In this document: positions 17,796 to 25,804 of the stretch, piece by piece
Layout of the letters: every line of letters begins with the position of its first letter
Position numbering within the stretch: position 1 is the stretch's first letter
NCBI RefSeq assembly: GCF_007830155.1
Contig: NZ_VLKY01000003.1
Coordinates: forward strand, 248,001-312,000
Source: Pseudomonas duriflava
GTDB lineage: Bacteria > Pseudomonadota > Gammaproteobacteria > Pseudomonadales > Pseudomonadaceae
Length of the DNA stretch: 64,000 nucleotides
Direction: 5' to 3'
Position numbers and translations under genes: made by a program
The notes under the pieces: model-generated
The model's database searches: none
What the model was told of the DNA's origin: nothing
Seen by the model: the letters and a program-made list of their open reading frames with translations, nothing else

Positions 17796-18251
17796 ATGTC
17801 CTTTAAGCTCGATGCCACCGACTGGCAGCTGATCCGACTGCTTCAAGCCAATGCCCGCGAGTCTACGGCCACGCTGGCACGTCATCTCAACCTGGCACGA
17901 ACCACGGTCGTCTCGCGGCTGGCGCGGCTTGAGCGGGAGGGGGTAATCGCCGGGTATGGTGTACGGCTCGGTGCTGCGGTAGAGAGTGGCTCGGTGCGGG
18001 CGTACTGCAGCATTAGCGTGTTGCCCAAGAGTGCGGCACAGGTCATCAAGGCGCTAGCCGCCATGCCGGAAGTGGAAGAGGTCTCTGCCGTGAGTGGCGC
18101 TTTTGACTACCTGGCCTTTATTTGTTGCGAGAGTCATGCCCAGCTGGACATATTACTCGACCGGATCGGCGCTATTGATGGCGTCAAACAGACCCAGACC
18201 TCCATTATCCTCACCCGCAAGATCGATCGGCGAAACGACGTGTCTCGGTAG
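17796..18251 (+). CDS. Lrp/AsnC-family regulator
   Basis: 151 residues. N-terminal HTH (about 3-60: LDATDWQLIRLLQANARES, LARTTVVSRLARLEREGVI) and a C-terminal RAM/ACT-like sensor domain (about 65-140: EVEEVSAVSGAFDYLAFI). Such proteins sense amino acids. The gene converges on a saccharopine-dehydrogenase-like gene, which hints at control of lysine or related amino-acid breakdown, though the convergent layout makes direct control less certain. ATG 17796 used; a GTG three codons upstream is possible. Confidence 0.8.
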   Translation: MSFKLDATDWQLIRLLQANARESTATLARHLNLARTTVVSRLARLEREGVIAGYGVRLGAAVESGSVRAYCSISVLPKSAAQVIKALAAMPEVEEVSAVSGAFDYLAFICCESHAQLDILLDRIGAIDGVKQTQTSIILTRKIDRRNDVSR

Positions 18252-18346
18252 TCAGGCAGTTACCTATAGGGAGCACTGCGTGTTACGCAGTGCGCCGTCT
18301 GCGACCTGTCAGGCGTCTGTAAGCCCTACAGGGTTATAGCCCTTTC

Positions 18347-19414
18347 TCAACCGGCATATACCCGGCCGAAGCGGTTGGCAAGAAACACATCCAGGTCGAT
18401 TTCTTCCTGGCGGATAAAGCCGTTCTGGGGCAGCTTTTTCTCGCGGAACAGGTCCAGGGCGGTACAGATGCCTGCCGCTGTGGTGATCTGGATGGCACTA
18501 GTCAACTTGCCGCGCTGCTCGGCCGCAAAGATCTTACGGCTAAATACTTCTTGTACCAGCTTGCCATCACGCAGACCGTTCACGGTAACAAATACCAGCA
18601 CCACGTCTTGCATGGTAGTTGGCACAGAATCGCGCAGGATACGCTTGAGTGTGCTCTGGTCACCCGACAGGCGCAGTTCTTCCAGCAGGAACTTCATCAG
18701 GTCACGGTGGCCTGGATAGCGTACTGTCTTGTAGTCCAGACTCTCAACGCGGCCGCTCCAGGTCTCGCATAGGGTGCCCAGCCCACCTGATGTATTGAAT
18801 GCCTCGTACTCCACCCCATCCAGCGAAAAGTGCTCAAGGCCCTCCAGCGGTTGCACCAGGCTCAACTCGCCATGCCGGACGGCCTCACAGGGGTGGCAGT
18901 ATTCGTTAATAAGCCCGTCCACACTCCAGGTCAGGTTGTACTTCAGTGAGTTGGTTGGAAATTCCGGGAGGGCCCCGACGCGCATCTTTACCTCACGCAC
19001 CTGATCGAACCGGGACGCCAGGGCGTGAGCGGCGATACCGATAAAGCCGGGTGCCAAGCCGCATTGCGGCATGAACGCCGTCTGGGAATCTTCTGCCAAG
19101 GCGCGGATGGTCTTGGTAGCATGGACGTCTTCGGTCAGGTCGAAGTAATGCGTGCCGGTTGTCTTCGCCGCCTGAGCGACGGGAATGGCCATGTGATAGG
19201 GCAGGGCGTTAAGCACGGCATCGCTGCTTTCCAGCACATCTTCCAGTTCTCGGGGGGCGGTGCCAATTGGACGCGTCTCGATATTGAGCACCGCGATGCG
19301 CGCCAGCGCACTGGGGTCACGGTCGACAACCGTCACCTGATAGTCACCGGTGTCCTGTAGTAACTGGCTGATGGTGTAACCGATGTGTCCAGCCCCGAGA
19401 AGCGTAATGTTCAT
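18347..19414 (-). CDS. Saccharopine dehydrogenase family oxidoreductase
   Basis: 355 residues. N-terminal NAD(P) Rossmann fold (NITLLGAGHIGYTISQLL, then VTVVDRD), followed by the family's catalytic/dimer domain: MPQCGLAPGFIGIAAHAL, VDGLINEY, GLGTLCETW. Related enzymes act on saccharopine, on lysine (lysine 6-dehydrogenase) or on carboxynorspermidine. The length and the APGF block are closest to lysine-6-dehydrogenase-like members, but the substrate is not decided by sequence. It is monocistronic. Confidence 0.75.
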   Translation of the reverse strand: MNITLLGAGHIGYTISQLLQDTGDYQVTVVDRDPSALARIAVLNIETRPIGTAPRELEDVLESSDAVLNALPYHMAIPVAQAAKTTGTHYFDLTEDVHATKTIRALAEDSQTAFMPQCGLAPGFIGIAAHALASRFDQVREVKMRVGALPEFPTNSLKYNLTWSVDGLINEYCHPCEAVRHGELSLVQPLEGLEHFSLDGVEYEAFNTSGGLGTLCETWSGRVESLDYKTVRYPGHRDLMKFLLEELRLSGDQSTLKRILRDSVPTTMQDVVLVFVTVNGLRDGKLVQEVFSRKIFAAEQRGKLTSAIQITTAAGICTALDLFREKKLPQNGFIRQEEIDLDVFLANRFGRVYAG

Positions 19415-19796
19415 GACAGTTCCTTGTTATTGGTTTGACGTGGCATCCAGCTTAGGAAAAGGCCCTGTCAGCTTTAAGGTACAAAGCGCCTTTTATCAGG
19501 CCTTCTTTTCGTCATCTCGATGAAACGGACGTCAAAGTGATGAAGGTAAAGCGAGCTGTTAGTGTGTAAAGGACGATAGGCATGTGAGGCTGATTGCAGC
19601 CGTCTTAGCCAGAGACGTTCCCCGGCGCATCTCAATGGCCAAGAACTCGTTGAGATTCAGTCAGCCGTCCGTTAAAACGTCTATGCTTGTCCAACGCCTG
19701 CTGTACCGGCATTCAACTAGAGAGGCCCTCTTCAACGGAGACCTCTTGCTAAAGGCTTACGGGCCGAGATTGCCCGCTCGAAGCATGAGAGGACGC
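19415..19796. other. Intergenic region ahead of the lipid/glycan locus
   Basis: 382 bp between divergent genes. The plus frame is open from 19584, but the translation there is rich in Arg and Ser and unlike the rest of the protein, so I treat it as leader DNA. Promoters for both neighbours are expected here. Confidence 0.4.
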
Positions 19797-22229
19797 ATGA
19801 CTTTTTTCGCTTGGAAGGCGCCACGCGCTATTCGTAAGGTCTTTTCTTCCGCGTCGGTACAGCCCCGCGCTACGGAGGCGGCTTCTTTGCCGGCGGCACG
19901 CCCGGCAGTGACCCGCTCTTCCATTCCCGTACCGCAGATTCAACCTATCATCCTCAATGCACGGCCCGGTGCGCCAGAGCGGCCAGCCGTGCGTATCTTC
20001 TTGGGCACTGAGCCGGCACAGCACCGGGCCGAACGCATTTTCGTCTACGCCCTTGAGCAGGTACGCAACCCTGATCGGCGTTACGAGATATACCGGATGA
20101 CAGGATTGCCAGGCTTCGATCAGCGTTCTTGGCGAACCAATTTTACCAACTATCGCTTTGCTATTCCTGACCTCGCCGGCCGCCAGGGGCGGGCAATTTA
20201 CAACGATGTGGATCAGCTCTATACGGATGATCCCGCCGCGCTGTTCGATCAGCCGATGGGTGAACACGGTTATCTGGCGCTGTCGCCCAACGATACCGCG
20301 GTCATGCTTATCGACTGCGAGCGGATGGCCACCTGCTGGAATTTCGATACAGCGCGTCGAGACAGTAAAAAGTCCTTGCATGCCCAGGCTGCGGCCAAAC
20401 CGGGCTGTTGGGGCCCGCTGGACCCGGTCTGGCACGCTCGCGACCTGGAGTATCAGCATGGTGTCTCCAAGCTGCTCCATTACACGACGCTGCACTTGCA
20501 ACCCTGGCGGCCAACGCCTGACCAGTACTCCTACCAGATCCACCCCTACGCCGAATATTTTCTAAGCCTTGAGCAAACAGCCAATGCTACAGGCTATGAA
20601 CTCTATACGTCGGCCAAGCCCAGCCCCGGCTTTGCCCAGGCCTGTGCGGCCATGCCAAAGGTTTCGACCTCCCTCTCGGGAGAAGTCATTGCCTTGGCCC
20701 AGGCGTTGGAGGCATCCCGCTACGCGTTGGTGGATAAATGGACCCAATCGGCACCTGACGATGAATCGCTCGAACTGTGGCGATTCGACCAGTTGCGCGA
20801 GCCGGATCTGGCGCCACAGGATGTCGTGGCGGCCAGTGGCCTGGAGGCTCTGCCAGTCGAGGATATGCCTTGGATAGTCGACCGGCTGTTCGCCTTGGGC
20901 CGCAAGCTGGTCTACCTCAAGACTGGGCTTGGCCCCGCCGATTCGATGATCGGTACGCTGGACGGTTGGCGTGCGCTGTTACGCCGTATCGCGAGCCGCT
21001 ATCCCGATCGTTGCTGGCAGCTCGACTGTACCGATGCGGCCGGACAGGTGCATTGCTATCGGGCCGACTTTCCCTGGAGAGTACGCCACGGGGATGGCCA
21101 GCCCACCGTTTGGGTGCTGCTTGGCAAACATGCGGGCGACAATGCCCAGCTCGTCTCGATCGCCGAGTCGCTGGGATGGCCTTATGAGTGCAAGTCAATC
21201 ACCTTCAAACCGCTCGACTATATACCTCAGGCCCTACAGCAACGCCGGCTCGCCCACGCAGCGCAAGGCCTGAAAACACCGTGGCCGGATCTGGTGCTTA
21301 GTTCAGGCCGTCGTACCGCACCGGTCGCGCAGTGGATCAGGCAGCAGTCGAACGGTAAGGTCAAGTTGGTTGTGATCGGGCGGCCGCGAACACCGCTGGC
21401 CCACTTCGATCTTGTCCTTACGACACCTCAGTACAGCCTGCCGTTGCGTGAGAATACCGTGGACCTGCCGGTGCCTTTCATTACCAAAGGGACCGTTGAA
21501 AGACGCGAGTTGGATGCCTGGCAGAAGCGCTTCGCCCACTTGCCGCGTCCGTGGGTAGCCCTGCTGGTAGGTGGCAGCAGTGCCCCCTATGTGCTGGATA
21601 CCGAGGCGGCAGGAACTCTGGGCCGTCAGGCTAGTGAGGCCGTGAGCGCCCGAGGCGGTTCGCTGCTGGTTTCGACCAGCCCGCGTACCGGGCAGAGCGC
21701 CACTGAATCCCTGTTGGCCGCTATCGAGGCGCCAGCCTGGCAGTATCGTTTCGGGGTGTCGGATGAGAATCCCTATCAGGCCTTGCTGGCCTTGGCCGAT
21801 GCATTCATCGTGACCGGCGAAAGCGTGTCCATGCTGACGGAGGCGGCCCTGACGGGTAAGCCCGTTGCCGTTTTCCCGCTGCCGGTTCGTCGGCATGCCA
21901 AAGCCAGATTGCATCATGCGCTTGAGCGCAAATTGGGCATTATCGACCGGGCCGCCGGTAGCCGCGGTACGCCCCGGCAGCAGAACAAGGTTGGACGCTT
22001 TTACGATGAGCTGGTCGCACAGGGACGGGTCAAGCGTGAGCGGCGTATCGAAGAGGTGCATATCGCGTTGGGGCTGACTCCTTTACCGGGGGGACTCGAT
22101 CATGTGCCAACGCTCTCACCGGCCTTGATCGCGGCCTCTCGTGCACGCGCCATCGAGGCGATCCGGGCCGTCCTCATGGGGGAGCAGGCCATGACTCAGC
22201 AGGCTACCCAATCCTGGACGGATCACTAA
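19797..22229 (+). CDS. GT8-like / ELM1-like glycosyltransferase fusion
   Basis: 810 residues from ATG 19797, which has GAGAGGA just upstream. Residues about 60-280 resemble a family 8 glycosyltransferase-like domain: RIFLGTEPAQHRAERIFVYA, FAIPDLAGRQGRAIYNDVDQ (the DVD metal site), then a WGPLDPVWH block. Residues about 440-750 match the ELM1 / DUF1022 glycosyltransferase-B-like family: VWVLLGKHAGDNAQLVSIAE, PDLVLSSGRRTAP, VVIGRPRTPLAHFDLVLTTP, LLVGGSS and the nucleotide-site-like FIVTGESVSMLTEAA. A two-enzyme fusion adding sugars to a lipid or polysaccharide is inferred. The next gene is 12 bp away. Confidence 0.7.
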   Translation: MTFFAWKAPRAIRKVFSSASVQPRATEAASLPAARPAVTRSSIPVPQIQPIILNARPGAPERPAVRIFLGTEPAQHRAERIFVYALEQVRNPDRRYEIYRMTGLPGFDQRSWRTNFTNYRFAIPDLAGRQGRAIYNDVDQLYTDDPAALFDQPMGEHGYLALSPNDTAVMLIDCERMATCWNFDTARRDSKKSLHAQAAAKPGCWGPLDPVWHARDLEYQHGVSKLLHYTTLHLQPWRPTPDQYSYQIHPYAEYFLSLEQTANATGYELYTSAKPSPGFAQACAAMPKVSTSLSGEVIALAQALEASRYALVDKWTQSAPDDESLELWRFDQLREPDLAPQDVVAASGLEALPVEDMPWIVDRLFALGRKLVYLKTGLGPADSMIGTLDGWRALLRRIASRYPDRCWQLDCTDAAGQVHCYRADFPWRVRHGDGQPTVWVLLGKHAGDNAQLVSIAESLGWPYECKSITFKPLDYIPQALQQRRLAHAAQGLKTPWPDLVLSSGRRTAPVAQWIRQQSNGKVKLVVIGRPRTPLAHFDLVLTTPQYSLPLRENTVDLPVPFITKGTVERRELDAWQKRFAHLPRPWVALLVGGSSAPYVLDTEAAGTLGRQASEAVSARGGSLLVSTSPRTGQSATESLLAAIEAPAWQYRFGVSDENPYQALLALADAFIVTGESVSMLTEAALTGKPVAVFPLPVRRHAKARLHHALERKLGIIDRAAGSRGTPRQQNKVGRFYDELVAQGRVKRERRIEEVHIALGLTPLPGGLDHVPTLSPALIAASRARAIEAIRAVLMGEQAMTQQATQSWTDH

Positions 22230-22241
22230 AGGAAGCATTCA

Positions 22242-23009
22242 ATGAACGACTCTGCATCCCCCGTTGCTGCGCCAGCCAAGGTCAAGCGCAGTGCGCTCTA
22301 CCGAACCGGCAAAAAGCTGCGTCCTGCGCTCAACCGCTACCTGGCCAAGAATTCCCTAATCGGTGATCTCCCGGTTTTCGACAAGCACCTGTTCCCCTGG
22401 ACGGCTGAGCTTGAAAAAAGCTGGCCAGCGATCCGGGCCGAAGTCGATCAGTTATTAAGCAAGGGGACGGCAATTCCTGCGTTGCGCGATATTTCACCGG
22501 ACCACCGGCGCATCGCAGAGGGGAGTACCTGGAAGTCCTATTTTCTTTGGGGCTATGGCTACCAGATCGAGGAAAACTGCCGTCGCTGTCCGGAAACGGC
22601 CAAGGCCTTGGCCGTTGTGCCAGGACTGAACAGCGCCTTCTTTTCCATCCTGACGCCCGGCGCCCATATTCCCAAGCATACCGGCGTGACCAAGCGAATC
22701 ATGACGTGCCATCTGGGGCTGATGACGCCAACACCCAACGAACGTTGCCGTATCCAGGTGGGTAGCGAGACGGTGGCCTGGCATGACGGCGAATGCATCG
22801 TGTTTGACGACACCTACCCACATGAAGTCTGGAACGATACCGACGGCACTCGCGTGGTCCTGCTGATTCAGTTCAAACGCCCGCTGCGCCTGCCCGGGCG
22901 GTTGTTGGGCGACCTGTTTCTCGGTGCAGTGCGGCGCAGTCCGTTTGTACAAGAGGCTCGCAAGAACCTGGCCGCCTGGGACGATGCCCAGAAACTGCTG
23001 GATGAGTAG
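22242..23009 (+). CDS. Aspartyl/asparaginyl beta-hydroxylase-like dioxygenase (LpxO-like), copy 1
   Basis: 255 residues. A 2-oxoglutarate/Fe(II) dioxygenase of the AspH/LpxO fold. Iron ligands are probably His146 (PKHTGV) and His194 (YPHEVWND); the arginine for 2-oxoglutarate is in TRVVLLIQF. The core blocks WKSYFLWGYGYQIEENCRRC, FSILTPGAHIP and GECIVFDDTYPHEVWN are strongly preserved. LpxO members hydroxylate acyl chains of lipid A or ornithine lipid at C2; in this lipid locus an acyl-chain hydroxylase is the best guess. Perfect AAGGAAG ribosome site; co-transcribed with the fusion glycosyltransferase. Confidence 0.8.
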   Translation: MNDSASPVAAPAKVKRSALYRTGKKLRPALNRYLAKNSLIGDLPVFDKHLFPWTAELEKSWPAIRAEVDQLLSKGTAIPALRDISPDHRRIAEGSTWKSYFLWGYGYQIEENCRRCPETAKALAVVPGLNSAFFSILTPGAHIPKHTGVTKRIMTCHLGLMTPTPNERCRIQVGSETVAWHDGECIVFDDTYPHEVWNDTDGTRVVLLIQFKRPLRLPGRLLGDLFLGAVRRSPFVQEARKNLAAWDDAQKLLDE

Positions 23010-23033
23010 TTGTCGTTAAGCGAGCAGCCTCGA

Positions 23034-23801
23034 TTACCCTTCGAGGCCACGTTCCCAAGCGCGATGATTCTTGCGCGCATCCTGGATGAAGGGTGACCAG
23101 CGAATCAGCCGCAGCACGAACCGGTTCAGCAGGGCCCCCGGCCAGGTCAGGGGGCGATGGATGTCCAGGAATAGCACCACGCGTACGCCCTCGGTGTCGT
23201 TCCACACCTGATGCTTGTAGGTATCGTCGAACACCAGACATCGACCTTCCTCCCAATGCTGAACCTCGCCACCTACCTCAATACGACATTGTTCCTTGGG
23301 CTCCGGCACGATCAGGCCCAGGTGCGCCCGCAAAAGGCCGTTATACGGGCCGCGATGCAGTGGAATATGTTTGCCTGGTTCGAGGATCGAGAAGAATGCC
23401 GTGAACATCCCTGGAATCGACTCGACCAATCGGGTTGTTTCCGGGCAGCGGGCGCAGTTGCCATCCATCTTGTAGCCGTAACCGTACAAAAAGAATGTCT
23501 TCCAGCGATCATCCTGGGTGATGTTCTTCTGGTCTTTCGAAATATCCTGGAAATTGGGAATACGTGCCTTTTCCTGTAGTACCTGTTCCAGCTCGTCGCG
23601 GATGGTCTGCCAGTTGTTTTCCAGTATCGGAGCCCAGGAGAACTTCCGGGGATCAATGAACGGTGTGGTTTCTACCTTTGAATAATGCCGGATCGCCTTT
23701 TCCAGTCGCTTGATGACCCAAAGGCCAGCGGCCACGCTCGGACGATGCTTACGTTTACGCTTTGGCGTAGGAAGCGTGGTGTTTTCCTGGGTCTTTTCCA
23801 C
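23034..23801 (-). CDS. Aspartyl/asparaginyl beta-hydroxylase-like dioxygenase (LpxO-like), copy 2
   Basis: 255 residues, GTG start at 23801 with GAGGTG upstream. Clear paralogue of the preceding gene: FFLYGYGYKMDGNCARCPET, FFSILEPGKHIPLHRG and CLVFDDTYKHQVWNDTEG align block by block. Probable iron ligands His149 and His197. Length is identical, but the first 60 residues differ and are very basic. The two paralogues face each other with 24 bp between the stops, which suggests inverted duplication or separate acquisition and different acyl substrates. It heads the leftward part of the lipid locus. Confidence 0.8.
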   Translation of the reverse strand: MEKTQENTTLPTPKRKRKHRPSVAAGLWVIKRLEKAIRHYSKVETTPFIDPRKFSWAPILENNWQTIRDELEQVLQEKARIPNFQDISKDQKNITQDDRWKTFFLYGYGYKMDGNCARCPETTRLVESIPGMFTAFFSILEPGKHIPLHRGPYNGLLRAHLGLIVPEPKEQCRIEVGGEVQHWEEGRCLVFDDTYKHQVWNDTEGVRVVLFLDIHRPLTWPGALLNRFVLRLIRWSPFIQDARKNHRAWERGLEG

Positions 23802-23864
23802 TGTTCACCTCTTGGTCAAGCAGCCGCTGCTTGGTAAGCGATAGGCTGAAAATCCGGATGCGAT

Positions 23865-24833
23865 TTAGCGTAGACGACGATCCCGCAGTAAGCGCCAGAG
23901 CAGCGGCCATCCGAAGATAAGCGGATAGCGGCGCAAGCGCGGCGTAACCTCAACAGGCTGCCCCAGATGCCGCTCCAGCTTCCAGGCAATGTAATCCACA
24001 CCGTTCTCAAAGGTAAAAACCGACTTTATCAACCGGGCTATGTTCAAGGCCCGGCCTTGCAAGCGTCTCTGCTTCCAGATCTGCCGGCTCGCGGCGCAGG
24101 CCTGTGCCGACAAAGCGTGGCGGTACGCATCCGCTTCACCGGCAACAGGCTCTAGCCCCACGAGGGCAGGCGCTGCGGCGGTGGTCAGCTGCCGGTAATA
24201 GGCATGATTATGTCCTACCAGCTCAGCCGGGCGGCTGGCCGACTCGGGTCGCAGTTCAGTGCCATAGCTAAGCGCCAGGCCGAGCTGCCAAAGTGTTGCG
24301 CTATCGAAGCGTTCCGGCAGGCATGGCAGCGTCTGGCTCAACAGGCGCAGAACGGCGTGCGCCACGGATTGGTGAATTCGGCGAGCCGTCTGCTCGTCAC
24401 GGCAATAGACCAGGCGCGAGGGCTGGGCAAAGCGGCCCCACAGGTAGCTCTGAAACCACTGCGCGGTACCGCGTTCGAGGTCCCTCAGCGACAGCACGGC
24501 GCATTTGGTCTGCAAGACGTCACCCTGTGCGGTCCGAGCTTGCAGCATGAAGACATTGGGCGGTAGCCAGGTATTGGCCAGCCGCAGCAAGGGGTTGGCA
24601 TGTGCATGGGCGTAGTTGTCCACAATCGCGTACAGGTCGACGATACCCTCGCTGGGATTGCCGCTGCGCAGACAGGAGCCGTAGAACAGGACAGCGATAA
24701 CCGCCTCGCCGAAGCGCGCCCGTACCGTCTCGCAGAGCACATGCAGCTCGCTCCGGACCGGTTGGGTCGCTTGCCATGCCACGGCGTCCAGCAGGGCAGC
24801 GGGTGGTGGAGGCAGCGGGGCCAGTCGGTTCAT
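23865..24833 (-). CDS. Tam41-like nucleotidyltransferase (putative CDP-lipid synthase)
   Basis: 322 residues. The N-terminal half has a nucleotidyltransferase site, FYGSCLRSG followed by VDLYAIVDNY, then NPLLRLANTWLPPNVF. A second block, KCAVLSLRDLERG ... FQSYLWGRFAQPSRLV, resembles the 'YGVIS..DL..W..LY.AGRLHKPV' region of mitochondrial Tam41 (Mmp37), which makes CDP-diacylglycerol from phosphatidate and CTP. In this locus it could activate ceramide-1-phosphate or phosphatidate with CTP. Eight bases separate it from the lipid-kinase gene upstream, so they form one operon. The family assignment is by motif reading only. Confidence 0.6.
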   Translation of the reverse strand: MNRLAPLPPPPAALLDAVAWQATQPVRSELHVLCETVRARFGEAVIAVLFYGSCLRSGNPSEGIVDLYAIVDNYAHAHANPLLRLANTWLPPNVFMLQARTAQGDVLQTKCAVLSLRDLERGTAQWFQSYLWGRFAQPSRLVYCRDEQTARRIHQSVAHAVLRLLSQTLPCLPERFDSATLWQLGLALSYGTELRPESASRPAELVGHNHAYYRQLTTAAAPALVGLEPVAGEADAYRHALSAQACAASRQIWKQRRLQGRALNIARLIKSVFTFENGVDYIAWKLERHLGQPVEVTPRLRRYPLIFGWPLLWRLLRDRRLR

Positions 24834-24841
24834 CGTCGGCC

Positions 24842-25804
24842 TCAGTAGGTCAAAAAGCGCAGCGGCGCTGTTGTGGAGAGTCGAATGGGCACTGTGGTCT
24901 CGAATTGCTCGCCATCCAGTATGAAATGATGGGTGCCATGCATGTCCAGGGTAGTGAGGTTGCGGCTGATATAGCCGTCGCGCTCATGAGCTCTGCGCGC
25001 GCCACGACCGGAGAGTAAAAAGGGCAATACACGCATCAGCCGGCGTGGCTGATGAACTACCGCGGTGAAGTGCATGGGTGCCATTTCCCTCCCCCAATAC
25101 GGACGACAGCCGATAAGTAATGTATCCAGTGTCGAGGCCAATACTAGTAGCCAGTCGTTCTGCCACTGATGGCCATCGCCTTGCAGGGCGGCCGGTGAGG
25201 CGGGCAGTAGGGGATGCGGCTTGTTACGCAGCAACGACAGCAACAGGCGGATGAATGTCAGAGCAGGGCCTAACGCGCCGCGTACCCCGGTAGGGCGCAC
25301 ATGCTGATGGAAATAGCGGACGCCAGTCAGGATAGCCCCTGTGCCAAAAAACAGGCCGAACTGCAAGCTACTGCCTTCCACGCGCAGCGCAGGCCGCAAA
25401 ATCGACCGAGGCGCGTTGCCACGGCCATGAGCCCAGGCGGCCAGCGCTTTGAGGGCTGGCTCAGGCTTCAGGCGGGCGCCCAGATCGGCAGCGCTCATGT
25501 TGGTAGTGCCGCCCGGTACAACGAGCAGGGCTGGCAATGGCCTTGTTGGTTCATGCAGGAGCGCAGTCAGTGCAGCTTGGAGCGTACCGTCTCCACCCAT
25601 GATAACAAGCACGTCGAGGCCGTCAGCCTGCCAGCGCTGCACTGCGTGTGCAACCGCCTCAGGCCGTGACGCCTCGTACATGCTTGCGCCCGGGACTGAG
25701 GCGGCCAGCGCTCGCAGGCGTGGCAGGCATCGCTTGACGCGTCCGCTGAGCGGATTCAGCAGGATGCCCAGGCGCGCCGGTGGGGGCAGAGCCTGTTCAC
25801 GCAT
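24842..25804 (-). CDS. Diacylglycerol-kinase-family lipid kinase
   Basis: 320 residues. DAGK catalytic domain: NPLSGR at the N-terminus, the ATP motif IMGGDGTLQAALTAL (about 70-84), then VVPGGTTNMSA, and LDGEQFE near the C-terminus. Members phosphorylate a lipid hydroxyl (diacylglycerol, sphingosine or ceramide). Beside the ceramide-type genes, ceramide kinase activity, as known for CpgB of Caulobacter, is a reasonable inference. Its start overlaps the end of the CDP-alcohol phosphotransferase gene by 8 bp, indicating translational coupling. Confidence 0.8.
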   Translation of the reverse strand: MREQALPPPARLGILLNPLSGRVKRCLPRLRALAASVPGASMYEASRPEAVAHAVQRWQADGLDVLVIMGGDGTLQAALTALLHEPTRPLPALLVVPGGTTNMSAADLGARLKPEPALKALAAWAHGRGNAPRSILRPALRVEGSSLQFGLFFGTGAILTGVRYFHQHVRPTGVRGALGPALTFIRLLLSLLRNKPHPLLPASPAALQGDGHQWQNDWLLVLASTLDTLLIGCRPYWGREMAPMHFTAVVHQPRRLMRVLPFLLSGRGARRAHERDGYISRNLTTLDMHGTHHFILDGEQFETTVPIRLSTTAPLRFLTY

